From assembly GCF_014646575.1 (NCBI RefSeq), contig NZ_BMNN01000002.1:302255-366254 (forward strand): DNA of 64,000 bases, read 5' to 3'. The notes below the pieces were generated by a model, which was given only the letters and a program-made list of their open reading frames with translations, did no database searches and was not told the DNA's origin. The position numbers and the translations under genes were made by a program. This DNA comes from Halopseudomonas pertucinogena. Lineage in GTDB: Bacteria; Pseudomonadota; Gammaproteobacteria; Pseudomonadales; Pseudomonadaceae. The stretch's first letter is position 1; each line of letters starts with the position of its first letter. This document shows, piece by piece, positions 17,643 to 26,920 of this stretch.

Positions 17643-17673
17643 GTGCAGATCACACTCTGTTGATAATCTGCAC
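17643..17673 (+). promoter_or_regulatory. 8-bp inverted repeat in the bfr leader
   Basis: GTGCAGAT (17643-17650) and ATCTGCAC (17666-17673) are exact inverse copies around a 15-base spacer containing GATAAT, a plausible -10. The repeat ends 16 bp before ATG 17690 and just before the GAGG ribosome binding site. It may be an operator overlapping the promoter or a leader hairpin. Confidence 0.4.
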
Positions 17674-17689
17674 TCTGAGGAATACCGTC

Positions 17690-18160
17690 ATGAAAGGCGA
17701 CGCACAGGCTATCCGTCATCTCAACATCCTGCTCGGCAATGAGCTTGTGGCCATCAACCAGTATTTCCTGCACGCGCGGATGTTGCAGGACTGGGGTCTG
17801 GACAAGCTCGGCAAGCACGAATACGAAGAATCCATCGATGAAATGAAACATGCCGATGAGCTGATCAAGCGCATCCTGTTTCTTGAAGGCATTCCCAATC
17901 TCCAGGATCTGGGCAAGCTGATGATCGGTGAAAACACCCGGGAAATTCTCGAGTGCGACCTGCGCCTGGAGATCCAGGGCATAAAGGACCTCAAGGAAGC
18001 CATTGCCTACTTCGAGAGCATTGGTGATTACATCAGCCGGGAGCTGGCCGAGGACATCCTCGAATCCGAGGAAGAGCACGTTGACTGGCTGGAGACCCAG
18101 CTCAGCCTGATCGACAGGATCGGCATTGAAAACTATCACCAGTCGCAGATCAGCAACTGA
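17690..18160 (+). CDS. bfr: Bacterioferritin (heme-binding, BfrB type)
   Basis: Protein of 156 residues. Met52 is the expected axial ligand for the heme shared between two subunits. Ferroxidase ligands Glu18, Glu51 and His54 are visible in [12 protein letters not shown] and [10 protein letters not shown], with later ones in the [10 protein letters not shown] helix. Twenty-four such subunits form an iron-storing shell. ATG 17690 has GAGG 8 bases upstream; the frame begins earlier at 17660 without a site. With bfd directly upstream, this is the storage/release pair. A clear terminator follows. Confidence 0.96.
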   Translation: MKGDAQAIRHLNILLGNELVAINQYFLHARMLQDWGLDKLGKHEYEESIDEMKHADELIKRILFLEGIPNLQDLGKLMIGENTREILECDLRLEIQGIKDLKEAIAYFESIGDYISRELAEDILESEEEHVDWLETQLSLIDRIGIENYHQSQISN

Positions 18161-18177
18161 CAGATGCGCCTATCGGG

Positions 18178-18202
18178 AACGGGAGCTTCGGCTCCCGTTT
18201 TT
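18178..18202 (+). terminator. Rho-independent terminator of bfr
   Basis: CGGGAGC (18180-18186) and GCTCCCG (18191-18197) pair around a TTCG tetraloop, extended by two A-T pairs, and are followed by five Ts. It is a textbook intrinsic terminator 17 bp after the bfr stop, and it insulates bfr from the NorR-type control region beginning at 18237. Confidence 0.9.
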
Positions 18203-18236
18203 CATTCTGGCGTGCGCATCCGTCGAATATGAGCTG

Positions 18237-18321
18237 GGTGCGACATACCATCGCAGGCTAATTCAGGTATATAAGACCCACACAGTAAGATTTACCCTCA
18301 GGCTTCATGGTTCAAAACACC
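18237..18321 (+). promoter_or_regulatory. Four tandem NorR-type sites (GGT-N7-ACC)
   Basis: Four motifs of the NorR form lie in an 85-bp window: GGT-N7-ACC at 18237-18249, 18266-18278 and 18309-18321, and AGT-N7-ACC at 18284-18296. Ralstonia NorR recognises GGT-N7-ACC and the E. coli protein GT-N7-AC, typically as three sites upstream of a sigma-54 promoter. Here the array ends about 40 bp before such a promoter (18362-18377) and 93 bp before norQ. Binding of a nitric-oxide-sensing NorR is inferred; no norR gene is in the window. Confidence 0.7.
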
Positions 18322-18361
18322 CACTCTCCAATATATCTATAAATATCAATGAGTTAGCTAT

Positions 18362-18377
18362 TGGCACGATCCTTGTT
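18362..18377 (+). promoter_or_regulatory. Sigma-54-type promoter of the nor cluster
   Basis: The sequence TTGGCACGATCCTTGTT covers the consensus TGGCACG-N4-TTGCW, with GG (18363-18364) at -24 and the correct 10-base spacing to the -12 element. The one deviation is GT instead of GC at -12. The predicted start near 18388 gives a leader of about 27 bases to norQ, whose ribosome binding site GAGGA fits. The upstream NorR-type array supports this reading. Confidence 0.6.
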
Positions 18378-18414
18378 ACGCAATGTGTATACATCGCTAC
18401 ACGAGGACCTGCCA

Positions 18415-19263
18415 ATGGATACAGCCCGGATCGGCTCGAATCCTGAACCACAGCCAGAACTGTTCTATCAGGCTACTGGCTCCGAAGTACAGTTATTTGA
18501 GCAGGCTGACCGCTTCGGCATGCCGGTGCTCATCAAAGGCCCCACGGGCTGTGGCAAGACCCGCTTCATCCAGCATATGGCCCAGCGCCTCGGTCGCAAG
18601 CTGTATACCGTCGCCTGTCATGATGACCTGACCACTGCCGACCTCGTGGGCCGCCACCTGATCGGGGCCGACGGCACGTTCTGGCAGGACGGCCCGCTCA
18701 CCCGCGCCGTGCGCGAGGGCGCCATCTGCTATCTGGACGAGGTCATCGAGGCGCGCAAGGACATTACCGTTGTCCTGCACCCGCTGGCTGACGACCGCCG
18801 TATCCTGCCTCTGGAGGCCACCGGCGAAGAGCTGCAGGCGGCACCGGGCTTCATGCTGGTGGTGTCCTACAACCCGGGCTATCGCAACCTGTTGAAGGGG
18901 CTCAAACCCAGTACCCGTCAGCGCTTCGTGGCCATGTCCTTCGATTATCCCGACGCCGCCACGGAGAGCCACATCATCCAGCACGAGTCTGCTCTGGACC
19001 CGGCCCGCGCCGACCAGCTGGTCGCGCTGGGCAATGCTGTCCGCCATCTGGGCCAGCACGACCTCGAAGAGGCACCGTCCACCCGCCTGCTCATTCATAC
19101 CGCACGCCTGATCGCAGCCGGAATGGACCCGCGCCAGGCCTGCGAGGCCTGCATGGCGCAGCCGCTGACCGACGAGCCCACAGCCCAGGCAGCGATCATG
19201 GACATCGTCCGTCTGCATTTCGCCGAACCCGGACAGGTCGAGGCCAGAAAGAAAATCGCCTGA
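18415..19263 (+). CDS. norQ: NorQ, AAA+ ATPase for nitric oxide reductase activation
   Basis: MoxR-class AAA+ ATPase of 282 residues. Walker A GPTGCGKT is at residues 42-49, Walker B ICYLDEV at 104-110, and sensor-like VVSYNPGYRN lies further on. NorQ and the von Willebrand protein NorD together insert non-heme iron FeB into NorB. ATG 18415 has GAGGA 9 bases upstream; the frame is open from TTG 18361, but that extension overlaps the promoter. norQ is first in this cluster, before norCB, unlike the norCB-first order of many denitrifiers. Confidence 0.94.
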   Translation: MDTARIGSNPEPQPELFYQATGSEVQLFEQADRFGMPVLIKGPTGCGKTRFIQHMAQRLGRKLYTVACHDDLTTADLVGRHLIGADGTFWQDGPLTRAVREGAICYLDEVIEARKDITVVLHPLADDRRILPLEATGEELQAAPGFMLVVSYNPGYRNLLKGLKPSTRQRFVAMSFDYPDAATESHIIQHESALDPARADQLVALGNAVRHLGQHDLEEAPSTRLLIHTARLIAAGMDPRQACEACMAQPLTDEPTAQAAIMDIVRLHFAEPGQVEARKKIA

Positions 19264-19301
19264 ACGGCGAATACGCATCCGCATAACCCGAGGAGATCAA
19301 C

Positions 19302-21192
<1,891 letters not shown>

Positions 21193-21208
21193 GGGAGGCG
21201 TTGTTGTT

Positions 21209-21341
21209 GGGGCTGCCATGCAGCCCCATCGCCCCGAGGTCGGGGCTCCTACAACACCATCCGAGCCAAACAGAACGATTTTTGCAGGAGCGGCGCCGGA
21301 GCGCCGGACCGCCCCGCCGCGATTGGCGCGCAAAGCGCGCC
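21209..21341. repeat. REP-like hairpin cluster between norB and norD
   Basis: Four palindromic elements are packed into the 193-bp gap: GGGGCTGC/GCAGCCCC (21209-21227, 3-base loop); a REP-like unit TCGCCCCGAGG...CTCCTAC (21229-21252); an inverted partner starting GCAGGAGCGGC (21284 to about 21324); and GGCGCGC-AAA-GCGCGCC (21325-21341). The REP-like unit recurs in this window at 26871-26893 and 48912-48935. Such elements often stabilise upstream mRNA or attenuate downstream genes, so norDEF may be expressed below norQCB. Confidence 0.7.
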
Positions 21342-21385
21342 CCGGCAGCCGCGCCAACATCACACAAGCCACTGGGAGCAACGCA

Positions 21386-23224
21386 ATGGAAGAAGCCGTA
21401 GGTATCCGCTGGCACCGGCTGATCACCCGTCTTGCCGGCAGCGGGTTTCCCGACGCCGCGGTCAGACTGGAGGACGAAGGTCCGCGTCTGGCCATGGTTT
21501 TCCGCGCACTCAGCGGTGATCCCGGGCTGGCCATCAAGGCCAGCACCGATCGCAATATCAATACCTGGCGCCCCCTGGCTCACCGTCTGGCCGGCACCGG
21601 TCGCCGCCACGCTCTGGCCTGGCGAGAGGCCGATGCGCTGCGAGTGCCCGAGTCGCTGGCAGTCTTTCCGGACAGCTCCCTGAACCGCGACCTTTACCTG
21701 TGGTTGACCGCCATGGCCAGTCAGGCGAGCGCCCTGCCTGCTGGTGACTGGCTGCAGGGCAACCAGCAACTGGTGCTGAAAACCCTGGCCGCCTATCCGG
21801 GACTGGGGGATATCTACCGCACCCTGGCCGAGTGTCTGGTCACCCTGCGCCAGACACGGCGCATGCCGGCAGAGCAGCGCCAGCGCGAAGCCGCTCTGCA
21901 GCGTGCGCTGCTGTCGCCGGGGAGCCAGCCGGCCCTCCCCGCCGCCCCGGGTCAGCCCTGGCCGGTGGCGCTGTGGCTGTACCCCTTGCCGGAACAGCCG
22001 CCGCACCTGCCCCGCGCCGCCAATGACGACGGCAGTGGCGAATCCGGCGGTAACGGCAAGGTGCGCCAGAGCCGCCAGCGCAAGCAGGCAAAGTATGTCG
22101 ACGATAGCCAGAACCGCAACGGCATGATGATCTTCCGGCTGGAAAGCCTGTTCTCCTGGTCCGAATTCGTGCCGGTTGACCGCTGTGAAGACGACAGCGA
22201 TGACGAGGACAGCGAGCAGATCGCCGAGGACCTCGATTATCTGAGCCTGTCGCGCAGCCCCAGTACCAGTGCCTCGCGCATCAAGCTGGATCTCGACCTG
22301 CCCTCGGCAGCGGAAGACGACATACCCTTGACGGAGGGCTGCCTGTTCCCTGAATGGGACTGGAAGAAGCAGCAACTGCGGGACAATCACTGTCGGGTCA
22401 TTCCGATGCTGCCCCGTGATGCCACACCCGCCCCGCTGCCCGAGCGCCTGCAACCGCTGGCGCGCACTCTGCGCCAGCGCTTCGAGGGGCTGCGCCCCCA
22501 GCGGGTCTGGCAGAAGCGTCAGGCCACCGGCACCCTGCTGGATCTGGACGCCTGCCTGCATTTCGCCGCCGAGCGCCAGCGCGGCTCCGCCAGCTCCCAA
22601 CCCGCTCTGTGGAAGCGTGAATCGGCGCAGCACAGGGATCTGTCCTGCCTGGTTCTGGCTGACCTGTCGCTGTCCACCGAGGCCTGGGCGGACAACAGCC
22701 ACCAGGTCATCGATGTGATCCGTGACAGTCTGCACCTGCTGGGCGAGGCGCTTGATGCCGGGCATGACGATTTCGCCATGTACGGCTTCTCATCCCGTCG
22801 CCGCGACCATGTGCGTTTCAATCTCATCAAGAACTTCGCCGAGCCCTGGGGCGACACCATCCATGGTCGCATCAGTGAACTCAAGCCCGGCTATTACACC
22901 CGCATGGGTGGCGCCATCCGCCAGGCTACCGAGATTCTCCGGGACAAACCGTCGGAACAACGCCTGTTGCTGCTGCTCACCGACGGCAAGCCCAATGACC
23001 TGGATATCTACGAAGGCCGTTACGGCATGGAGGACACTCGCCAGGCCCTGCTGGAAGCACGCAAGGCCGGCATCCAGCCGTTCTGCGTCACCATCGACCA
23101 GCAGGCCGCTGACTACCTGCCTTACCTGTTCGGCCAGCAGCGTTACCAGCTGATTCGCCAGGCGGCAGAGTTGCCCAGCCTTCTGCCGAAGCTCTATCTG
23201 TTACTCACCGGGAGGTCCAGTTGA
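21386..23224 (+). CDS. norD: NorD, von Willebrand factor A protein for nitric oxide reductase activation
   Basis: Protein of 612 residues. The last 200 residues form a vWA domain with a MIDAS-like start (LVLADLSLSTEAW, a DxSxS-type pattern) and LLLLTDGKPND. The central region is acidic and variable (DRCEDDSDDEDSEQ). NorD acts with the AAA+ protein NorQ to activate NorB. ATG 21386 has GGGAG 8 bases upstream; the open frame to 21218 only covers the hairpin cluster. Its TGA overlaps the norE ATG by one base, so norD and norE are coupled. Confidence 0.93.
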   Translation: MEEAVGIRWHRLITRLAGSGFPDAAVRLEDEGPRLAMVFRALSGDPGLAIKASTDRNINTWRPLAHRLAGTGRRHALAWREADALRVPESLAVFPDSSLNRDLYLWLTAMASQASALPAGDWLQGNQQLVLKTLAAYPGLGDIYRTLAECLVTLRQTRRMPAEQRQREAALQRALLSPGSQPALPAAPGQPWPVALWLYPLPEQPPHLPRAANDDGSGESGGNGKVRQSRQRKQAKYVDDSQNRNGMMIFRLESLFSWSEFVPVDRCEDDSDDEDSEQIAEDLDYLSLSRSPSTSASRIKLDLDLPSAAEDDIPLTEGCLFPEWDWKKQQLRDNHCRVIPMLPRDATPAPLPERLQPLARTLRQRFEGLRPQRVWQKRQATGTLLDLDACLHFAAERQRGSASSQPALWKRESAQHRDLSCLVLADLSLSTEAWADNSHQVIDVIRDSLHLLGEALDAGHDDFAMYGFSSRRRDHVRFNLIKNFAEPWGDTIHGRISELKPGYYTRMGGAIRQATEILRDKPSEQRLLLLLTDGKPNDLDIYEGRYGMEDTRQALLEARKAGIQPFCVTIDQQAADYLPYLFGQQRYQLIRQAAELPSLLPKLYLLLTGRSS

Positions 23225-23829
23225 TGCGCAGTCCCGATTCTGCCCTGCCATACGATAGCGCCACCCGCACCGCACGCCTGCCCGGTGACCTGGCGATGTG
23301 GTGTTTCATCCTCGCCGAGCTGCTGGCATTCTTGTTCCTGCTCGGCAGCATGGCATTCGCCCGCGGCCACTGGAGCGAGATGTTCAGCCAGGGCATCGCC
23401 ACCCTGCATCCTGAAGCCGGGCTGACCAATACGCTGATCCTGCTGACCGGCAGCTACTTTGCCGCACGGGGCGTACGCCGCGCCGCGACTGGTCGGCACA
23501 GGGCGCTGGCCCGGGGCTTTGTATTGGCGGCGCTGTGCGGGCTGGCCTATGTGGTGATCAAGATCACCGAATACGGCCTGCTGTTCGGTGACGGCTACAA
23601 CCTGCGGACCAGCACCTTCTATTTCTTCTACTTCTTCACCACCTTCTTTCACATGGCCCATGTATTGATCGGTATGGCCATTCTATTGGTGGTAGCCCGA
23701 CGCTTTCACAGCGGCCATTACCCCAACCGGGAAAAGGCCCGCATGGCCGGCGAGTCGGCCGCCAGCTACTGGCATATGGTCGATCTGGTCTGGCTGGCCC
23801 TGTTTCCGCTGTTGTATGTACTGCCATAG
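23224..23829 (+). CDS. norE: NorE, cytochrome c oxidase subunit III-like protein
   Basis: Membrane protein of 201 residues with five predicted helices and the subunit III fold. The N-terminal segment PGDLAMWCFILAELLAFLFLLGSMAFAR and the later FYFFYFFTTFFHMAHVLIGM match NorE/CoxC. Its precise role is unsettled; in Paracoccus and Pseudomonas, NorEF-type proteins aid full nitric oxide reductase activity. Translation starts at ATG 23224, sharing its A with the norD stop. Confidence 0.9.
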   Translation: MRSPDSALPYDSATRTARLPGDLAMWCFILAELLAFLFLLGSMAFARGHWSEMFSQGIATLHPEAGLTNTLILLTGSYFAARGVRRAATGRHRALARGFVLAALCGLAYVVIKITEYGLLFGDGYNLRTSTFYFFYFFTTFFHMAHVLIGMAILLVVARRFHSGHYPNREKARMAGESAASYWHMVDLVWLALFPLLYVLP

Positions 23830-23838
23830 GAGCTGCGC

Positions 23839-24084
23839 ATGAGACGCTACATGCTGGAAATCGGGCTGGCCGCCCTGCTCGGCCTGACCCTCGGCGCCTG
23901 GCTGATCGGGCATAACGTCAATGCCGGCTGGGTGGTCGGCGGCGTACTGGCCATGACCTTCGTGAAGGGGCAATGGCTGATCGACGAGTTCATGGAGCTG
24001 CGCCCCGCACCCCGATGGCTGCGCTGGGTGGTGAGCGGCTGGCTGGTGCTGGTGGTCGGGATGACGGCGCTGTTCAATATGTAA
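23839..24084 (+). CDS. norF: NorF-like small membrane protein (cytochrome oxidase subunit IV type)
   Basis: Protein of 81 residues with three hydrophobic helices (LEIGLAALLGLTLGAWLIG; VVGGVLAMTFVKGQWLIDEF; WVVSGWLVLVVGMTALF). Position directly after norE (9-bp gap, AGGAG before the ATG), size and topology match NorF or the prokaryotic cytochrome oxidase subunit IV family. It ends the nor cluster. GC-rich palindromes and a decayed insertion sequence follow. Confidence 0.8.
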   Translation: MRRYMLEIGLAALLGLTLGAWLIGHNVNAGWVVGGVLAMTFVKGQWLIDEFMELRPAPRWLRWVVSGWLVLVVGMTALFNM

Positions 24085-24109
24085 GTGGCTTTTTCCCCCT
24101 CTCCCCCGG

Positions 24110-24134
24110 CCCCTCTCCCGCGAGGGGAGAGGGG
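24110..24134 (+). repeat. GC-rich palindrome, copy 1, after norF
   Basis: CCCCTCTCCC (24110-24119) pairs with GGGAGAGGGG (24125-24134) around a 5-base loop, preceded by a C/T-rich run (from 24091). An inverted copy lies at 24332-24356. It may terminate the nor transcript, though no T-run follows the stem. Confidence 0.6.
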
Positions 24135-24148
24135 TGACTGCTGTGCAA

Positions 24149-24292
24149 ACCGGCAACATGGGTAACAGATCAGACCGGCAACATGGGTTACACAGGTTAC
24201 GGTATGGGCGAGGAGGACCAGCGCATGTCCTGACAGAGACTTGTGTAATGGGTCTGATTGCCGACTGGCTGCGGGATGAGTACAGCGCAAGC
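24149..24292 (+). mobile_element. Remnant of an IS481-like element (left end and first transposase codons)
   Basis: Two 19-bp direct repeats differing at one base (ACCGGCAACATGGGTAACA at 24149 and ACCGGCAACATGGGTTACA at 24174) resemble the repeated termini of IS481-family elements. Downstream, codons from about 24232 read TETCVMGLIADWLRDEYSAS, like the start of IS481-type integrases (recalled form: ETCVM...RFIADW...ELCRRYGISRKTGYK). The frame then loses family resemblance, and no catalytic DDE part is present. The decayed piece is bracketed by inverted GC-rich palindromes. Confidence 0.5.
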
Positions 24293-24331
24293 GTGCAAGG
24301 TGAGACACCCATGGGGTCGGCACCGCTTGCC

Positions 24332-24356
24332 CCCCTCTCCCCTTGCGGGAGAGGGG
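24332..24356 (-). repeat. GC-rich palindrome, copy 2 (inverted) beside ubiT
   Basis: CCCCTCTCCC (24332-24341) pairs with GGGAGAGGGG (24347-24356). With its G-rich extension to 24372, the unit is the reverse complement of the copy at 24091-24134. It lies 22 bp beyond the ubiT stop codon and may act as the ubiUVT terminator structure. Confidence 0.6.
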
Positions 24357-24378
24357 TCGGGGGGAGAGGGGGGAAGGG

Positions 24379-24879
24379 TCAGCCCAGCGGTCGCGCCTCT
24401 GCCGGCCCGCCCTGCTCCTTCACTGCCGCCCCAAGCCAGCTGATCAGTTGCCACAGGCGTGGCGGCATCAGTTCCGAATCCAAGCTGTCCACCAGATTCT
24501 TCACCGCCAGGCCCAGATCGGTATCGCCCTCGATCACCAGCCGCCGACGGAAGAACAGGGTGTCCGGGTCCTCCTGACGACTGGCCAGCAGCAGAAACTC
24601 CTTCCAGTTGCCGCGGATCAGCACATCCACCGGCGAGTCCTTCGCCACACGCAAGCCGATGCGATCGCGGGTCAGACTCCAGGCCATGCCCAGGTCGCTG
24701 ACCTCGATGCGCAGCCAGCGCCCGGCAAGCACATCGAACTCGCCATCTGCCAGCGGCTCGGTGAACAGCCGCTTCATCGCCTGCTCCAGCACCAGCTTCT
24801 GCAACCCGAACGGCACGTGCCGCCCCAAAGGCAGCAGCGGCCCGCCGGCGCGCAATACCAGGTGACCGACCCTCAACAC
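24379..24879 (-). CDS. ubiT: UbiT, SCP2-type lipid-binding factor for O2-independent ubiquinone synthesis
   Basis: Protein of 166 residues with an SCP2-like fold: the core runs from FTEPLADGEFDVLAGRWLRIEV to FFRRRLVIEGDTDLGLAVKNLVDSLD. UbiT is thought to carry ubiquinone intermediates during anaerobic biosynthesis. It starts at GTG 24879 with an excellent AGGAGG 7 bases upstream and overlaps the ubiV stop by 7 bp. It is the last gene of the ubiU-ubiV-ubiT operon. Confidence 0.9.
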   Translation of the reverse strand: MLRVGHLVLRAGGPLLPLGRHVPFGLQKLVLEQAMKRLFTEPLADGEFDVLAGRWLRIEVSDLGMAWSLTRDRIGLRVAKDSPVDVLIRGNWKEFLLLASRQEDPDTLFFRRRLVIEGDTDLGLAVKNLVDSLDSELMPPRLWQLISWLGAAVKEQGGPAEARPLG

Positions 24880-25763
24880 AGCCCTGCCTCCTCTACCGTG
24901 ACCATGCCCGGCTGGCCATGCCAGTATCCGTTGCAGCCATCCAGCGCCAGCGGGGGTGGGCTGCCACGGCGTACCCGGTCGAACATCTGCACTATCTCAC
25001 CCATATCCTGCGAGCGCGGGCTCAGCCGCAGGGCGCCGATGCCCATCTCCCGCATGCGCGGGTATTCGGCCAGCAGGTTGCTGACGCCCCCGGACATGGT
25101 CTGGATGCCATTGAGAGTAAAGAGCACCTGGCCCTCCTGGGTAGTCATCGGTATGCCATCCGGGTAGTTCTGACAGATGAAGCCGCAATCGTCCTTGGGC
25201 AGGTTCTCGGCCCGGGCGGTGAAGCAGCGCGCCGAATAGGCCAGCGGCAGATGCCCCCAGGCGAAGACCTCGATTTCCGGCAGACCGATACCCGCCTCCC
25301 GGGCCTGCTCCATCAGCGCGGCCAGCAGGTCGGCGGAGCACTCCACCGGAGGTACCCAGCGGCCCATGCCGCGGCTGACCAGCTCGTTCAGGGTATGAGC
25401 GTTGTAGATATTCAGGGCAGGGCCGCCAACGAACTCCACCCCCTGGCTGGTCAGGAACTGCACCGCAGCCATGTCATTGGCCTCAACCTTGATCTCGCCG
25501 TTCTCGCACAGCCTTCGCAGACTGCCGAGTTCCGAGGCCGCTTCGATCAGAGTCAGCCCCGACAGCACCACCTCGGCCCCGCTGGCCTGGCGCAGATCCC
25601 TCGCCAGGCCGATCCAGTCATCCAGCGACAGCGCGCGCCGCTTGGAACAGACGGTCTCGCCCAGATAGATGGCATCCAGGGGCTGCTCCACCATGTCCGC
25701 ATAGAAATCCATGATCGCCTGGCGCTGCCAGTAGAACAGGATCGGACCCAGTGTCAGTTTCAT
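24873..25763 (-). CDS. ubiV: UbiV, U32-family subunit of the O2-independent hydroxylation complex
   Basis: Protein of 296 residues of the peptidase U32 family. Cysteines that can hold a [4Fe-4S] cluster are seen in ETVCSKRR, ARCFTARAE, DDCGFICQNY. UbiU and UbiV form a complex that hydroxylates ubiquinone precursors without oxygen, using prephenate as oxygen donor in E. coli. I chose ATG 25763 (AGGAG with 7-base spacing); ATG 25766 directly before it is nearly as good. It lies 10 bp after ubiU and overlaps ubiT. Confidence 0.92.
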   Translation of the reverse strand: MKLTLGPILFYWQRQAIMDFYADMVEQPLDAIYLGETVCSKRRALSLDDWIGLARDLRQASGAEVVLSGLTLIEAASELGSLRRLCENGEIKVEANDMAAVQFLTSQGVEFVGGPALNIYNAHTLNELVSRGMGRWVPPVECSADLLAALMEQAREAGIGLPEIEVFAWGHLPLAYSARCFTARAENLPKDDCGFICQNYPDGIPMTTQEGQVLFTLNGIQTMSGGVSNLLAEYPRMREMGIGALRLSPRSQDMGEIVQMFDRVRRGSPPPLALDGCNGYWHGQPGMVTVEEAGLC

Positions 25764-25773
25764 CATCACTCTC

Positions 25774-26769
25774 CTACTGCCAGGCACGGTGGTACGCGCC
25801 GAGGGTGGTCTGGCTGCCTTCGGAAACGTTGCCCAGCGCTGCGTTCCACGCCGGGTCGACGGAGAACTGCGCCGGGTTGGCACGGTACCTGTCCAGCGCC
25901 TTGCGCCAGACGCCGGCAACCTGTTCGACATACGCCGGACTGCGCTGGCGACCTTCGATCTTCACCGCAACCACGCCGATCTCGGAAAGCTGGGGAATCA
26001 ATTCGATGGTATTCAGGCTGGTCGGCTCTTCCAGGGCGTGGAAACGCTTGCCGTGCACCATGAAGCGCCCCTTGCACAGGGTCGGGTAGCCTGCGGGCTC
26101 ACCGGGCTCGTAGTGGTCGATCAGGACGTCGTTGAGCCTTGATATCAGCCCCCTGTCATCCTCGCTCCAGCGCACCGCGCTGGCCGGCGAGCAGACGCCG
26201 CACAGATTGGGAGACTCACCGGTGACGTAGGAAGACAGGTGACAGCGCCCTTCGGCCATGATGCACAGACTGCCGAAGGCGAAGACCTCCACCGGGACCG
26301 GACTGGAGGAAGCCACCTGCCGCACCTGATTGAGTGAAAGCACCCGGGGCAGCACGGTGCGGCTGATGCCGTACTGTTCGTGATAGAAGCGCAGCGCGGC
26401 GGCGTTGGTAGCCGATCCCTGCACGGACAGATGCAGCGGCAGCCGGGGGTATTTTCTGCTGGCATAAGCGAGAAGGCCGGGATCGGCAGCGATCAGCGCG
26501 TCCGCCCCCAGGTCCGCAGCGCGGTCGACCGCCCGTTGCCAGCGCGCCCAGCCGTCCGGCAGGGCATAGGTGTTGACCGCAATGAACAGCTTGCGGCCCT
26601 CCCGGCGAATCAGTTCCAGGCCGGCTTCCAGCTGTTTATCGGTGAAATTCAGACCGGCGAAGTGGCGGGCGTTGGTATCGTCGCGAAAGCCGGTATAGAT
26701 CGCATCGGCGCCCTGACGCACCGCCGCCTTGAGAGCAGGCAGGCTGCCTGCGGGACAGACCAGTTGCAT
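25774..26769 (-). CDS. ubiU: UbiU, U32-family subunit of the O2-independent hydroxylation complex
   Basis: Protein of 331 residues opening with the U32 motif MQLVCPAGSLPALKAAV and containing the cluster-binding cysteines in EGRCHLSSY, NLCGVCSP and TLCKGRF. It partners UbiV in anaerobic ubiquinone hydroxylation. GGGAG precedes ATG 26769 by 5-6 bases. The operon faces the nor cluster across the IS remnant, and an Anr/Fnr box 58 bp upstream (26827-26840) ties it to oxygen limitation. Confidence 0.93.
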   Translation of the reverse strand: MQLVCPAGSLPALKAAVRQGADAIYTGFRDDTNARHFAGLNFTDKQLEAGLELIRREGRKLFIAVNTYALPDGWARWQRAVDRAADLGADALIAADPGLLAYASRKYPRLPLHLSVQGSATNAAALRFYHEQYGISRTVLPRVLSLNQVRQVASSSPVPVEVFAFGSLCIMAEGRCHLSSYVTGESPNLCGVCSPASAVRWSEDDRGLISRLNDVLIDHYEPGEPAGYPTLCKGRFMVHGKRFHALEEPTSLNTIELIPQLSEIGVVAVKIEGRQRSPAYVEQVAGVWRKALDRYRANPAQFSVDPAWNAALGNVSEGSQTTLGAYHRAWQ

Positions 26770-26826
26770 GGTGACTCCCTCGGAAACATCAGCCGGAGAC
26801 TGTGCACTCTGGGAGTGAAAAGATCA

Positions 26827-26840
26827 TTGATCAGGGTCAA
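26827..26840 (-). promoter_or_regulatory. Anr/Fnr box upstream of ubiUVT
   Basis: TTGAT-CAGG-GTCAA matches the consensus TTGAT-N4-ATCAA at 9 of 10 positions. Its centre is 64 bp before the ubiU start. Activation at -41.5 would place the transcript start near 26792, leaving a leader of about 22 bases with a GGGAG site. It predicts induction under low oxygen by Anr or Dnr. Confidence 0.75.
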
Positions 26841-26870
26841 GGAGCACTGCAGGCGCCAGGTACCTCATTG

Positions 26871-26913
26871 CAGGAGCCCCGACCTCGGGGCGAGGCTGGC
26901 CGCCAGGCCAGCC
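26871..26913. repeat. REP-like unit plus hairpin beyond the acyl-CoA dehydrogenase
   Basis: CAGGAGCCCCGACCTCGGGGCGA (26871-26893) is the inverse of the REP-like unit at 21229-21252. It is followed by a perfect hairpin GGCTGGCC-GCCA-GGCCAGCC (26894-26913). On the minus strand the hairpin comes 7 bp after the dehydrogenase stop and may block 3' decay or readthrough into ubiUVT. Confidence 0.65.
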
Positions 26914-26920
26914 AATGATC

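Noticed and set aside
18336-18349. Possible Dnr/Fnr box (TCTAT-AAAT-ATCAA) before norQ
   Set aside because: The left half matches only 3 of 5 bases and no suitable -10 lies at the right distance; the NorR/sigma-54 reading explains the region better. A minor Dnr contribution is not excluded.
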